Source: an uncultured Eubacteriales bacterium
GTDB taxonomy: Bacteria; Bacillota; Clostridia; Monoglobales; Monoglobaceae
Assembly: GCA_900542675.1 (NCBI GenBank)
Contig: UQOT01000009.1
Span: forward strand, 1-36,938
Reading direction: 5' to 3'
Length of the DNA: 36,938 nt
Part shown: one piece after another, positions 30,369 to 36,938 of the stretch
Layout: every line of letters starts with the position of its first letter
Position numbering within the stretch: the first letter of the stretch is position 1
Made by a program: the position numbers and the translations under genes
The notes under the pieces: model-generated
What the model was told of the DNA's origin: nothing
Seen by the model: the letters and a program-made list of their open reading frames with translations, nothing else
The model's database searches: none

Positions 30369-31984
30369 TATTCCACAATAAATCTGTTGTGCATTGGGGC
30401 GACGCAGCCGGTTAGGGTTGTGATTTCAATTTTTATATTATATTCACTGTTGTTATCAAGTGGGAAGCTTAATGTATCGCCGTATTCGGCAGGCGTTAAG
30501 CGTTCTTTTGGGTCTGTGTCTGAGTGCGGGTCCTCTGCCGGGTCATCGTCGAATTTTTTCATTATATACATTCCGCCGTCGTCGGTTACGGTCTTTCCGC
30601 CGCTGTTTGTTTGGCGGTATCTGTACACCTGCCCCGCTATTGATTTAAACTCAAATTTGAGCGTACGCGGCACACTGTCTGAATTTACGGCATGAATGTT
30701 GTAAATTTCTGTCACGCCGAAGTTGCCGAGATTGCAGGCGTTGTACTTATAAAACTCGTCGGTTGACACCTCGCCGCCTTTCGGATATTTCAGACTTGCC
30801 ATATCTGCGTTCGGCACAAAATCATCGCCTGTCGCTGCGCCGTATTTTTTAAGTTCTTTTTCGTATGCCGTATCGTAATTACCGTAATACTTTGTGTGAT
30901 AAGCATCAAACCGCCAAATATTATCGCAATCTAAAATGTTTTTGCCGTATAGCGGCAGTTTTGTATCGTCGCGGTACTCAAGCTGCATTAAATCCGACTC
31001 TGCGGCAATCGGTCTCTTTTCGCGCCACGTATTAACATAGGTGGCAAACACGCCGTCCGGGATTGTAAAGCCGCTCGGTACGCGCATATTCTTAACCGTC
31101 ACAGGTAAAGCCCCCGAAGGGGTTTCGCCGCCTATATTTATATCAAAATTTGCAGTGACCTTGGGCGCATTTTTCGCAATTCCCTTATATTGAGGTTCGT
31201 TATCGTAAGGCCCTTTAAGCCTTGATACGAAGTTTTCCTTTGCGCCGTCTATGCTTTGATACGCGGCGGTGTCAAAGTCTATGCTGCCGCCCGTGACTTT
31301 AAATCGCAGCATAAGCCACATCGGCTCGTTCCATCCGCCGTAGCGAAAGTGATTAATATCCTCGCGCGTTATGCGCCCCTCAATCTCGCTTAAGTATGCC
31401 GCACTGCCGCCCGAGAGCGAAAAATTTTTGTTAAGGCACTCAAATTCTGCGGTTTTCGGCTCGCGTTTCTCATCGCGGATTACCGCCGGGCAGCCGTCCG
31501 CGTGCGTGTTTTCGCCCGCGCCGACTCCGCAGGTGCAGTTAAAGGTGCGCAGGTATTCGGGCATAGCAACGGGAGTGTTTGTATAGTCCGCCCACGCCTG
31601 AGTCCAGTTCCAGTCGTGGTCAAGCCCGATATTCAGTATCTCAAAGCTCCCGCCGTCTGCCGATGAAAATATCGCGTCATAGTATAAATCCGCATTAAAG
31701 TCAACGGAATAACCGCGGTGATGATAGCTGAACACGGTGTAAACGCCCTCGGTCAGGTTTTCAAAATGCGCGATACTGCACGGCGTTTCGCCGTCAAGCA
31801 AAAATCTTGAATTGAGATGCTCCGGGTTGTCGTCAAACAGGTAATACTCGGTCAGCCCGTTTTCGTCCGTTTCCCTAGCCGTAAATTCAATAACCGGCGC
31901 ATTTATATCAACCGTAATATCCTCCGCCGCACAAGAGCACAGCAGCGCCGCGCATAAAGTCAAAGTTATAAATATTTTTTTCAT
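30368..31984 (-). CDS. Large lipoprotein of unknown function
   Basis: I recognise no family. The 538-residue product opens with a lipoprotein signal (MKKIFITLTLCAALLCSCAAE), with the likely lipid-bearing Cys18 after LCS. The mature part is rich in aromatic and acidic residues, probably beta-rich. Local features are a Cys/His cluster (FNCTCGVGAGENTHADGC, about 148-165), NIGLDHDWNWTQAWADYTN before it, and an acidic stretch FDDDPAEDPHSDTDPKE near 490. Cysteines 150, 152 and 165 with a nearby His could bind a metal or form disulfides. The start lacks a ribosome binding site and lies 3 bp after a -10 element. It is convergent with mgtE and downstream of pgm. Confidence 0.8.
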   Translation of the reverse strand: MKKIFITLTLCAALLCSCAAEDITVDINAPVIEFTARETDENGLTEYYLFDDNPEHLNSRFLLDGETPCSIAHFENLTEGVYTVFSYHHRGYSVDFNADLYYDAIFSSADGGSFEILNIGLDHDWNWTQAWADYTNTPVAMPEYLRTFNCTCGVGAGENTHADGCPAVIRDEKREPKTAEFECLNKNFSLSGGSAAYLSEIEGRITREDINHFRYGGWNEPMWLMLRFKVTGGSIDFDTAAYQSIDGAKENFVSRLKGPYDNEPQYKGIAKNAPKVTANFDINIGGETPSGALPVTVKNMRVPSGFTIPDGVFATYVNTWREKRPIAAESDLMQLEYRDDTKLPLYGKNILDCDNIWRFDAYHTKYYGNYDTAYEKELKKYGAATGDDFVPNADMASLKYPKGGEVSTDEFYKYNACNLGNFGVTEIYNIHAVNSDSVPRTLKFEFKSIAGQVYRYRQTNSGGKTVTDDGGMYIMKKFDDDPAEDPHSDTDPKERLTPAEYGDTLSFPLDNNSEYNIKIEITTLTGCVAPMHNRFIVE

Positions 31985-31987
31985 TAG

Positions 31988-32015
31988 ATTATATTTGTTG
32001 TCCTTAGCACATCAA
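31988..32015 (-). promoter_or_regulatory. Promoter giving a possibly leaderless lipoprotein mRNA
   Basis: On the minus strand, TTGATG (32010-32015), 16 bp and TATAAT (31988-31993), with the ATG three bases after the -10. Normal start distance would place +1 at or inside the ATG. An AAGGA lies 16 nt upstream of the ATG, too far for usual initiation. Confidence 0.45.
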
Positions 32016-32048
32016 AAAGTCCCTCAATTTTGAGGGAACTTTTGATGT
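32009..32048 (-). terminator. Terminator of pgm
   Basis: A 40-bp near-palindrome runs from ACATCAAAAAGT to ACTTTTGATGT. On the minus strand TCCCTCAA/TTGAGGGA forms the inner stem and is followed by CTTTTTG. It ends 2 bp after the pgm stop and overlaps the -35 of the next promoter. Confidence 0.75.
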
Positions 32049-32050
32049 AT

Positions 32051-33775
32051 TTATTTTACGATGTTCTTTATATCTACTTTAACCTTTTCCATCAAGTCTG
32101 CCGCTTCTTCGGGGGTGTTACCTTTAAGCAGGCAGTAGAGCTTAATTTTCGGCTCGGTGCCTGACGGACGGATGATGAAGTTGTTGTCATCCTCAAGCTC
32201 TAAGTAGATTACGTTCGACTTAGGCAGCAGAATTTCCGAGGTCTCGCCCGTTACTTTGTCGGTTCTGACACTTGTCTGGTAGTCGCGGACAGCGATAACC
32301 TTCTTGCCTGCAACAACAGCGGGCGGATTTGCTCTGAGTCCGTCCATAATGGTCTTGATTTTCGCAAGACCTTCTATACCCTCGAGCGTTACCGACTCAA
32401 CCTGCTCTTTGTAATAGCCGTACTTCTTGTAGATATTGTCCATCTGCTCAAAGATAGATGTGCCGTTTTCCTGATAATACAGCGCCATTTCGGCAATGAG
32501 CATTGTTGCAACAACCGCGTCCTTATCACGCGCATATGTTCCCTTTAAGTAGCCGTAGCTTTCCTCAAAGCCGAACAGGTATGTGCCGACGCCGGTCTCC
32601 TCAGACTCCTTAATCTTCTCGCCTATAAACTTAAAGCCGGTTAAGACTTCCTTCATCTCAATACCGTAAGCTGCAGCGATTGCCTTAATTATATTCGTTG
32701 TAACGATTGTCTTTACAACGTAGCCGTCCTTGGGAACGGCGTTCTTTTCTTTAAGACTTGAGAGAATATACTCGGTGAGCAGAGCGCCGACCTGATTGCC
32801 GGTAAAGTTTACATATTCGCCCTTGTCGTTTTTAACAAGTATACCTACGCGGTCACTGTCGGGGTCCGTGCCGATGATTAAGTCAGCGCCGCAGTCCTTT
32901 GCGTAGCCGATAGCAAGAGTAAAGCCTTCTTTGTTCTCGGGATTGGGCGATTCAACCGTCGGGAAGTCGCCGTCGGGCATTTCCTGCTCTTTAACAACGA
33001 CAACGTTGTCAAAGCCGATACGCTTTAAAATCTTTCTGACCGGCTTGTTGCCCGCGCCGTGGAACGGTGTGTAAACAAACTTGAGGGTGTTGCCCTTTGC
33101 CTTTGCAAGCTCGGGATTAACGCACTGCTTCTGAACCTCGTCAAGATATGCTTCCTCGACCTCTTCACCTATCATAACGATAAGACCTTTTTTAACAGCC
33201 TCATCAAAATCCATTTTCTTAACGCCCGTGAATAAGTCGGTCTTATCAATCTCTTCAAGCACGATTGATGCAAGCTCCGGGTTGAGCTGTGCGCCGTCTG
33301 CTCCGTATACCTTGTAGCCATTGTATTTCGCGGGGTTGTGGCTTGCCGTAACCGCGATGCCGGCAGTTGTCTTTAAGTATCCTACCGAGAACGAAAGCTC
33401 CGGTACCGGCTTGAGCTCGTCAAACAGATATGTCTTAATTCCGTTGGCAGCAAGGATTTGAGCCGCAAGACGCGAGAATGTATCTGATTTATGACGGCTG
33501 TCGTACGCGATAACAACGCTGAGCTCAGCGTCTGCGCCGTTTGTCTTTATAAGCTGATTTGCAAGACCCTGCGTTGCCTGACCGACAACATAGTCGTTCA
33601 TACGGTTTGTTCCCGCACCCAAAACGCCGCGAAGTCCGGCTGTACCAAACTCAAGCTGACGATAAAATCTGTCTTTTATTTCATCCTCATCACCGCGGAT
33701 AGCTTCAAGCTCGCGAACAGTTTCCGCGTCAGCGTTTTTAAGCCATCTTTCGTATTCTTCAATATAATGCTCCAT
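32051..33775 (-). CDS. Alpha-phosphoglucomutase / phosphomannomutase
   Basis: It interconverts glucose-1- and glucose-6-phosphate (or the mannose phosphates), feeding UDP-glucose and cell-envelope sugar synthesis. The start is the ATG at 33775, nine bases after CCGGAGG; the frame extends 15 codons upstream without a site. The 574-residue length matches Bacillus PgcA. The phosphoserine loop TASHNPAKYNG (Ser at about 145), metal loop GTDPDSDRVG, sugar loop GFEESYGYL and phosphate-binding RPSGTEPKIKLY are all intact. It is monocistronic, with its own promoter and terminator. Confidence 0.95.
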   Translation of the reverse strand: MEHYIEEYERWLKNADAETVRELEAIRGDEDEIKDRFYRQLEFGTAGLRGVLGAGTNRMNDYVVGQATQGLANQLIKTNGADAELSVVIAYDSRHKSDTFSRLAAQILAANGIKTYLFDELKPVPELSFSVGYLKTTAGIAVTASHNPAKYNGYKVYGADGAQLNPELASIVLEEIDKTDLFTGVKKMDFDEAVKKGLIVMIGEEVEEAYLDEVQKQCVNPELAKAKGNTLKFVYTPFHGAGNKPVRKILKRIGFDNVVVVKEQEMPDGDFPTVESPNPENKEGFTLAIGYAKDCGADLIIGTDPDSDRVGILVKNDKGEYVNFTGNQVGALLTEYILSSLKEKNAVPKDGYVVKTIVTTNIIKAIAAAYGIEMKEVLTGFKFIGEKIKESEETGVGTYLFGFEESYGYLKGTYARDKDAVVATMLIAEMALYYQENGTSIFEQMDNIYKKYGYYKEQVESVTLEGIEGLAKIKTIMDGLRANPPAVVAGKKVIAVRDYQTSVRTDKVTGETSEILLPKSNVIYLELEDDNNFIIRPSGTEPKIKLYCLLKGNTPEEAADLMEKVKVDIKNIVK

Positions 33776-33827
33776 TGTCAAAAACCTCCGGAATATAAAA
33801 ATATTTGTAAAAATTATCATTTGGTTA

Positions 33828-33856
33828 ATTATACTACAAATACGCTAAATATTCAA
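33828..33856 (-). promoter_or_regulatory. Promoter of pgm
   Basis: On the minus strand, TTGAAT (33851-33856), 17 bp and TATAAT (33828-33833), with a leader of about 47 nt. Confidence 0.65.
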
Positions 33857-33905
33857 CCGTTTTATATGTAAAATTTATAACAAATTTTTTGTACAAGATT
33901 ACAGA

Positions 33906-33932
33906 TAAAAAAGGCGCCCCAACGGGGAGCCT
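33906..33932 (-). terminator. Terminator downstream of gyrA and the small lipoprotein
   Basis: On the minus strand AGGCTCCCC/GGGGCGCCT (one mismatch) around GTT is followed by six T residues. It lies about 230 bp after the lipoprotein stop, beyond the repeat cluster, and is the first good terminator for that unit. Confidence 0.65.
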
Positions 33933-33965
33933 ATAGACTACGTACTACGCGTTGTTAATTTACCC

Positions 33966-34027
33966 ACACAACCTGCCCGCGGCAATAGGGTGTTGTGTTT
34001 TTGCGGGCGGATATTATCCGCCCCTAC
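33966..34027. repeat. Hairpin plus palindromic repeat family A, copy 3
   Basis: ACACAAC (33966-33972) pairs with GTTGTGT (33992-33998) and is followed by TTTTT, a terminator-like hairpin on the plus strand with no gene to serve. Directly after it lies GGGCGGATATTATCCGCCC (34005-34023) with a CCTAC end, the third family A copy. Confidence 0.7.
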
Positions 34028-34063
34028 AATGGATAGGTTTTGTGCGCGAGTGAATGATGCTAA

Positions 34064-34103
34064 CGTGTGTAGGGAACGCCGAGATCGCCGTTCCCTACAC
34101 ACG
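34064..34103. repeat. Palindromic repeat family B, short form, perfect copy
   Basis: CGTGTGTAGGGAACG (34064-34078) and CGTTCCCTACACACG (34089-34103) are perfect 15-bp inverted repeats around a 10-nt loop, CCGAGATCGC. It lacks the interior found in the long copies. It lies 36 bp from a family A copy. The rest of 33776-34164 contains no open frame that I can support. Confidence 0.8.
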
Positions 34104-34164
34104 GTATCGTAAATATCTTAGGTATTGACAATAAATCATATGTGACCGGCGCATATAATTTATT

Positions 34165-34791
34165 TTATCCAAATGCGAGAGGCTCTTGGCTTAGCTCTGT
34201 TATTTCGCCGCTTTCATATACTTCTATCGTCTTTTTGGCGTTCTCGGAAGGAACCTCAATCTGCATACGATAGAACATTCGTCCGTCCGCTGCGGTCTCC
34301 GCCCGCAGACCGTCCGATGCACCGTTTAATTCAATGCCGTATTTTTCTTCGGCAAGTTTTATTGCAGCATCTGCGGTAAACTCAAATTCGCTGCTTTCAC
34401 GTACTGAAAGCATTGCCTGAATTTCGTCATATTGTTCTTTTTGCTCATCACTCAGCGAGTCGCGGTCGATATATCCGAGCATTTCACGCGCATCGTCAAT
34501 CATACCCGACTGTGCAAACGATAACGCATCGTCGAGCTCCGCCTGTTCGGTTGACGACGGGATTTTACTGTCGGCGGTGTTTTTGTTTGCATTTGCAGCT
34601 GCGGACGCTGAGGGTGTAGACTTCGTCTTCTTCTCACCGCCAAAAGTCGAGGTTGTGGTCTCGCCTTCGCTTGCGGCTTGGGTCTCGGCGGGAAGTTCTT
34701 CGTTTTCTTTGCCGCCGCACGCTGAGAATACTCCGCATATTAGCATTGCGGCGCACATTACGGCTGCGCCGCGCTTTAAAATGTTTTTCAT
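34165..34791 (-). CDS. Small lipoprotein with helical and PepSY-like regions
   Basis: The start is the ATG at 34791, behind GGAGGAATACAGT; the frame runs 21 codons further into the gyrA stop region. The 208 residues begin with a lipoprotein signal (ILKRGAAVMCAAMLICGVFSAC, likely lipid Cys about residue 25). A Ser/Thr/Ala-rich linker follows (about 30-75). Then comes a helical pair with DDALSFAQSGMIDDAREML and DSLSDEQKEQYDEIQAML, similar to the protein at 1687-2115. The C-terminal domain (AAIKLAEEKYGIEL ... FYRMQIEVP ... TIEVYESGEI) has the pattern of a PepSY domain. It follows gyrA by 16 bp and is probably cotranscribed. Function is unknown. Confidence 0.7.
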   Translation of the reverse strand: MKNILKRGAAVMCAAMLICGVFSACGGKENEELPAETQAASEGETTTSTFGGEKKTKSTPSASAAANANKNTADSKIPSSTEQAELDDALSFAQSGMIDDAREMLGYIDRDSLSDEQKEQYDEIQAMLSVRESSEFEFTADAAIKLAEEKYGIELNGASDGLRAETAADGRMFYRMQIEVPSENAKKTIEVYESGEITELSQEPLAFG

Positions 34792-34807
34792 ACTGTATTC
34801 CTCCGGG

Positions 34808-36938
34808 TTATTCTTCGGCTGTTTCTGCCGGATTTTCGTCTTTCTCCTTTTCAACTCTCGCTACGGTCACAACGCTTACGCCTTCCGCAAGACGCATAAG
34901 GCGCACGCCCTTGGTTACACGGCTGTAAACGCTTACATCCTCGGAGTCGATACGTATTATTATACCCTCCGATGTAATCAGGATTATATCGTCCTCGGGC
35001 GATACTATCTTTATGCCGCTGACTTTGCCGGTAGCGTCGCTGATTTTGTATGTCGCACAGCCTTTGCCGCCTCTTGCCTGAGTCTTGTACTCGCCAAGCT
35101 CGGTCTTTTTGCCGTAGCCGTTTTCGGATACAACAAGCAGTTTGCCGTCCTCGCGGTATGTGCACATACCGACAACATAGTCGCCGCCATCGAGCTTAAT
35201 TGCGCGAACGCCGCGCGATACGCGTCCGAGCTCGCGCACATCACGCTCATTAAAGCGTATCAGTTTGCCCTCGTGCGTACCGATAAACAGGTCGGTATCT
35301 CCGTTTGTCAGCTTAACGTTTAGCAGGTTGTCGCCCTCGTCGAGCTTAATCGCAATCTTGCCGCCCTTGGGCGCGTTCTGGAATTCCATAACGTCGGTCT
35401 TTTTGATAATACCGTTTCTTGTACACATCGTAAGGTACTGACCGCTGTTGTACTCGCGGATAGGTATCATCGCTGAAATGCTCTCGCCCGGTGCAAGTTC
35501 AAGCAGATTGACAATCGCAGTTCCCTTCGCCTGACGTCCCGCTTCGGGAATTCTGTACGCCTTTATTCTGAACATTCTTCCCATATTTGTAAAGAACATA
35601 ATGTAGTCGTGTGTAGATGCGACGAACATCGTCGATACAAAGTCTTCTTCCTTTGTCTGCATACCGACTATGCCCTTGCCGCCTCTCTTCTGGCTCTTGT
35701 AAGTATCCGCGGGCAGACGCTTGATATAGCCCTGATGCGTCATAGTGATAACGCTTTCCTCTTCTTCTATTAAATCCTCTATATCGATATCATCGACAAC
35801 CGGTTCAATTGAGGTGCGTCTCTCGTCGCCGAACTTTTCTTTAAGCTCCAAAATCTCTTTCTTTACTATTTCAAGCACCATATGTTCGCTGCCGAGTACC
35901 TCTGTTAAGTGCTCGATAAGCTCGGTGACTTCTTTGAGCTCGTTTTCGATTTTTTCGCGCTCCATACCTGCAAGACGGCCGAGGCGCATATCAAGTATCG
36001 CCTGCGCCTGAACATCGGTAAACCCGAACCGCTCAATCAGCTTGGGCTTTGCGTCGTTGTAGCTGCTTCGTATTATGTTAATTACTTCATCTATATTGTC
36101 AATCGCAATTTTAAGACCCTGCAGTATATGCGCACGCGCTTCCGCTTTCTTTTTGTCGTATCTTGTGCGGCGGACAATGACCTCTTTCTGAAAGTCAACG
36201 TAGTGCTCCAGAATTTTCTTCAGCGGAAGCAGCTGCGGCGAGGTTCTGTCAACCAGCGCAAGCATAATCACGCCGAACGTGTCCTCAAGCTGAGTGTATT
36301 TATAAAGCTGATTTAAAACGATGGTCGCATTCGCGTCACGCTTGAGCTCGATAACTATTCTGAGACCGTCTCTGTCCGACTCATCGCGTAAATCCGAAAT
36401 GCCTTCAATGCGCTTTTCGTGAACCAAATCGGCAATCTTTTCGATAAGTCTCGCCTTGTTTACCATATACGGCAGCTCGGTTACGATAATCCTTTCGCGG
36501 TTTTCCTTCCACGGCTCAATCTCTGCTTTGGCGCGGACTTTAAGCTTGCCGCGGCCTGTCGCGTAAGCTGCGCGGATACCGCTTGTGCCCATTATCTGCG
36601 CGCCTGTAGGGAAGTCGGGCCCCGGGATATACTCCATGAGCTCGTCAAGAGTAATGTCGGGGTTATCTATAAGCGCAATAACGCCGTCTATAACCTCGCT
36701 CAGATTATGCGGCGGTATTTTTGTCGCCATACCTACCGCAATACCGTCCGAGCCGTTGACCAAAAGATGCGGGAACCTCGACGGAAGAACGGTCGGTTCC
36801 GGCCGGCTCTCGTCAAAGTTCGGCATAAAGTCAACGGTTTCCTTGTCGATATCGGTAAGCATATTAAGCGATAGCTTTGACATTCTCGACTCGGTATATC
36901 TGTAGGCAGCAGGCGGGTCGCCGTCCACCGAACCGAAG
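34808..36938 (-). CDS. gyrA: DNA gyrase subunit A (N-terminus beyond the window)
   Basis: GyrA cuts and rejoins DNA in the supercoiling reaction with GyrB. About 710 residues are visible; the frame runs off the right edge, reading FGSVDGDPPAAYRYTE at the cut, so about the first 110 residues, including the quinolone-resistance region, are missing. The catalytic Tyr lies in AAYRYTESRM. The breakage-reunion domain is followed by a coiled coil and a six-bladed C-terminal domain with the GyrA box QKRGGKG, which distinguishes gyrase from ParC. The tail is acidic. The GTG near 36926 is internal, not a start. gyrB is expected just beyond the edge. Confidence 0.97.
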   Translation of the reverse strand, partial: FGSVDGDPPAAYRYTESRMSKLSLNMLTDIDKETVDFMPNFDESRPEPTVLPSRFPHLLVNGSDGIAVGMATKIPPHNLSEVIDGVIALIDNPDITLDELMEYIPGPDFPTGAQIMGTSGIRAAYATGRGKLKVRAKAEIEPWKENRERIIVTELPYMVNKARLIEKIADLVHEKRIEGISDLRDESDRDGLRIVIELKRDANATIVLNQLYKYTQLEDTFGVIMLALVDRTSPQLLPLKKILEHYVDFQKEVIVRRTRYDKKKAEARAHILQGLKIAIDNIDEVINIIRSSYNDAKPKLIERFGFTDVQAQAILDMRLGRLAGMEREKIENELKEVTELIEHLTEVLGSEHMVLEIVKKEILELKEKFGDERRTSIEPVVDDIDIEDLIEEEESVITMTHQGYIKRLPADTYKSQKRGGKGIVGMQTKEEDFVSTMFVASTHDYIMFFTNMGRMFRIKAYRIPEAGRQAKGTAIVNLLELAPGESISAMIPIREYNSGQYLTMCTRNGIIKKTDVMEFQNAPKGGKIAIKLDEGDNLLNVKLTNGDTDLFIGTHEGKLIRFNERDVRELGRVSRGVRAIKLDGGDYVVGMCTYREDGKLLVVSENGYGKKTELGEYKTQARGGKGCATYKISDATGKVSGIKIVSPEDDIILITSEGIIIRIDSEDVSVYSRVTKGVRLMRLAEGVSVVTVARVEKEKDENPAETAEE

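Noticed and set aside
34577..35323. 248-codon plus-strand frame over the gyrA 3' end
   Set aside because: It overlaps gyrA and the lipoprotein on the other strand and has no start signal; gyrA motifs fix the true strand.

Overview
The window looks like a chromosomal segment of a low-to-moderate G+C member of the Bacillota, class Clostridia, probably an uncultured anaerobe. The signs are strong AGGAGG-type ribosome binding sites, consensus sigma-A promoters (TTGACA-N17-TATAAT), a Spo0J/Soj-type parB-parA pair, a Bacillota-type L10 leader, a YkvI-family membrane protein and a two-gene SufC-SufB system. I see no phage, plasmid, CRISPR or insertion-sequence transposase gene. The content is mostly housekeeping, and the interest lies in the regulatory and intergenic DNA.

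Layout. The 3' end of queH (1-181, +) converges on a leftward block: serS, a membrane-anchored coiled-coil protein, parB, parA, rdgB and rsmA (399-5576, -). Two identical 16-bp parS-like palindromes lie at 185-200 and 4080-4095. From 5.7 kb transcription runs rightward: tRNA-Leu(UAA), initiator tRNA-fMet, a small ribbon-helix-helix protein and sufC-sufB. A leftward ykvI-like gene follows. Next come rpmG-secE-nusG-rplK-rplA and, from its own promoter, rplJ-rplL, then dtd. rpoB does not follow rplL. At 13.6-16.3 kb are a second small DNA-binding protein (-), a possible small RNA (+) and topB (-). Then come trkA-trkH (K+ uptake), a complete trpEGDCFBA set (19.6-26.4 kb), ppk-mgtE (+), and the leftward genes for an unknown lipoprotein, pgm (phosphoglucomutase), a small lipoprotein and gyrA, which is cut by the window end.

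How the parts work together. ParA/ParB and parS segregate the chromosome. The rpl genes make the L1 stalk, L11 and the L10-L12 stalk, and carry RNA leaders that look like L1 and L10 feedback sites. The trp genes convert chorismate to tryptophan. Their leader carries evenly spaced (G/U)AG triplets followed by mutually exclusive antiterminator and terminator hairpins, which is the layout of TRAP-controlled attenuation in Bacillus.

Two families of intergenic palindromes with GTAGGG/CCCTAC ends recur in at least seven places. One interrupts the trp genes between trpD and trpC, and another forms the mgtE terminator. The most rewarding follow-ups are the trp leader, the altered-core parS sites, the pair of L1-stalk mimics in one operon, the palindromic repeats and the possible small RNA near 14 kb.
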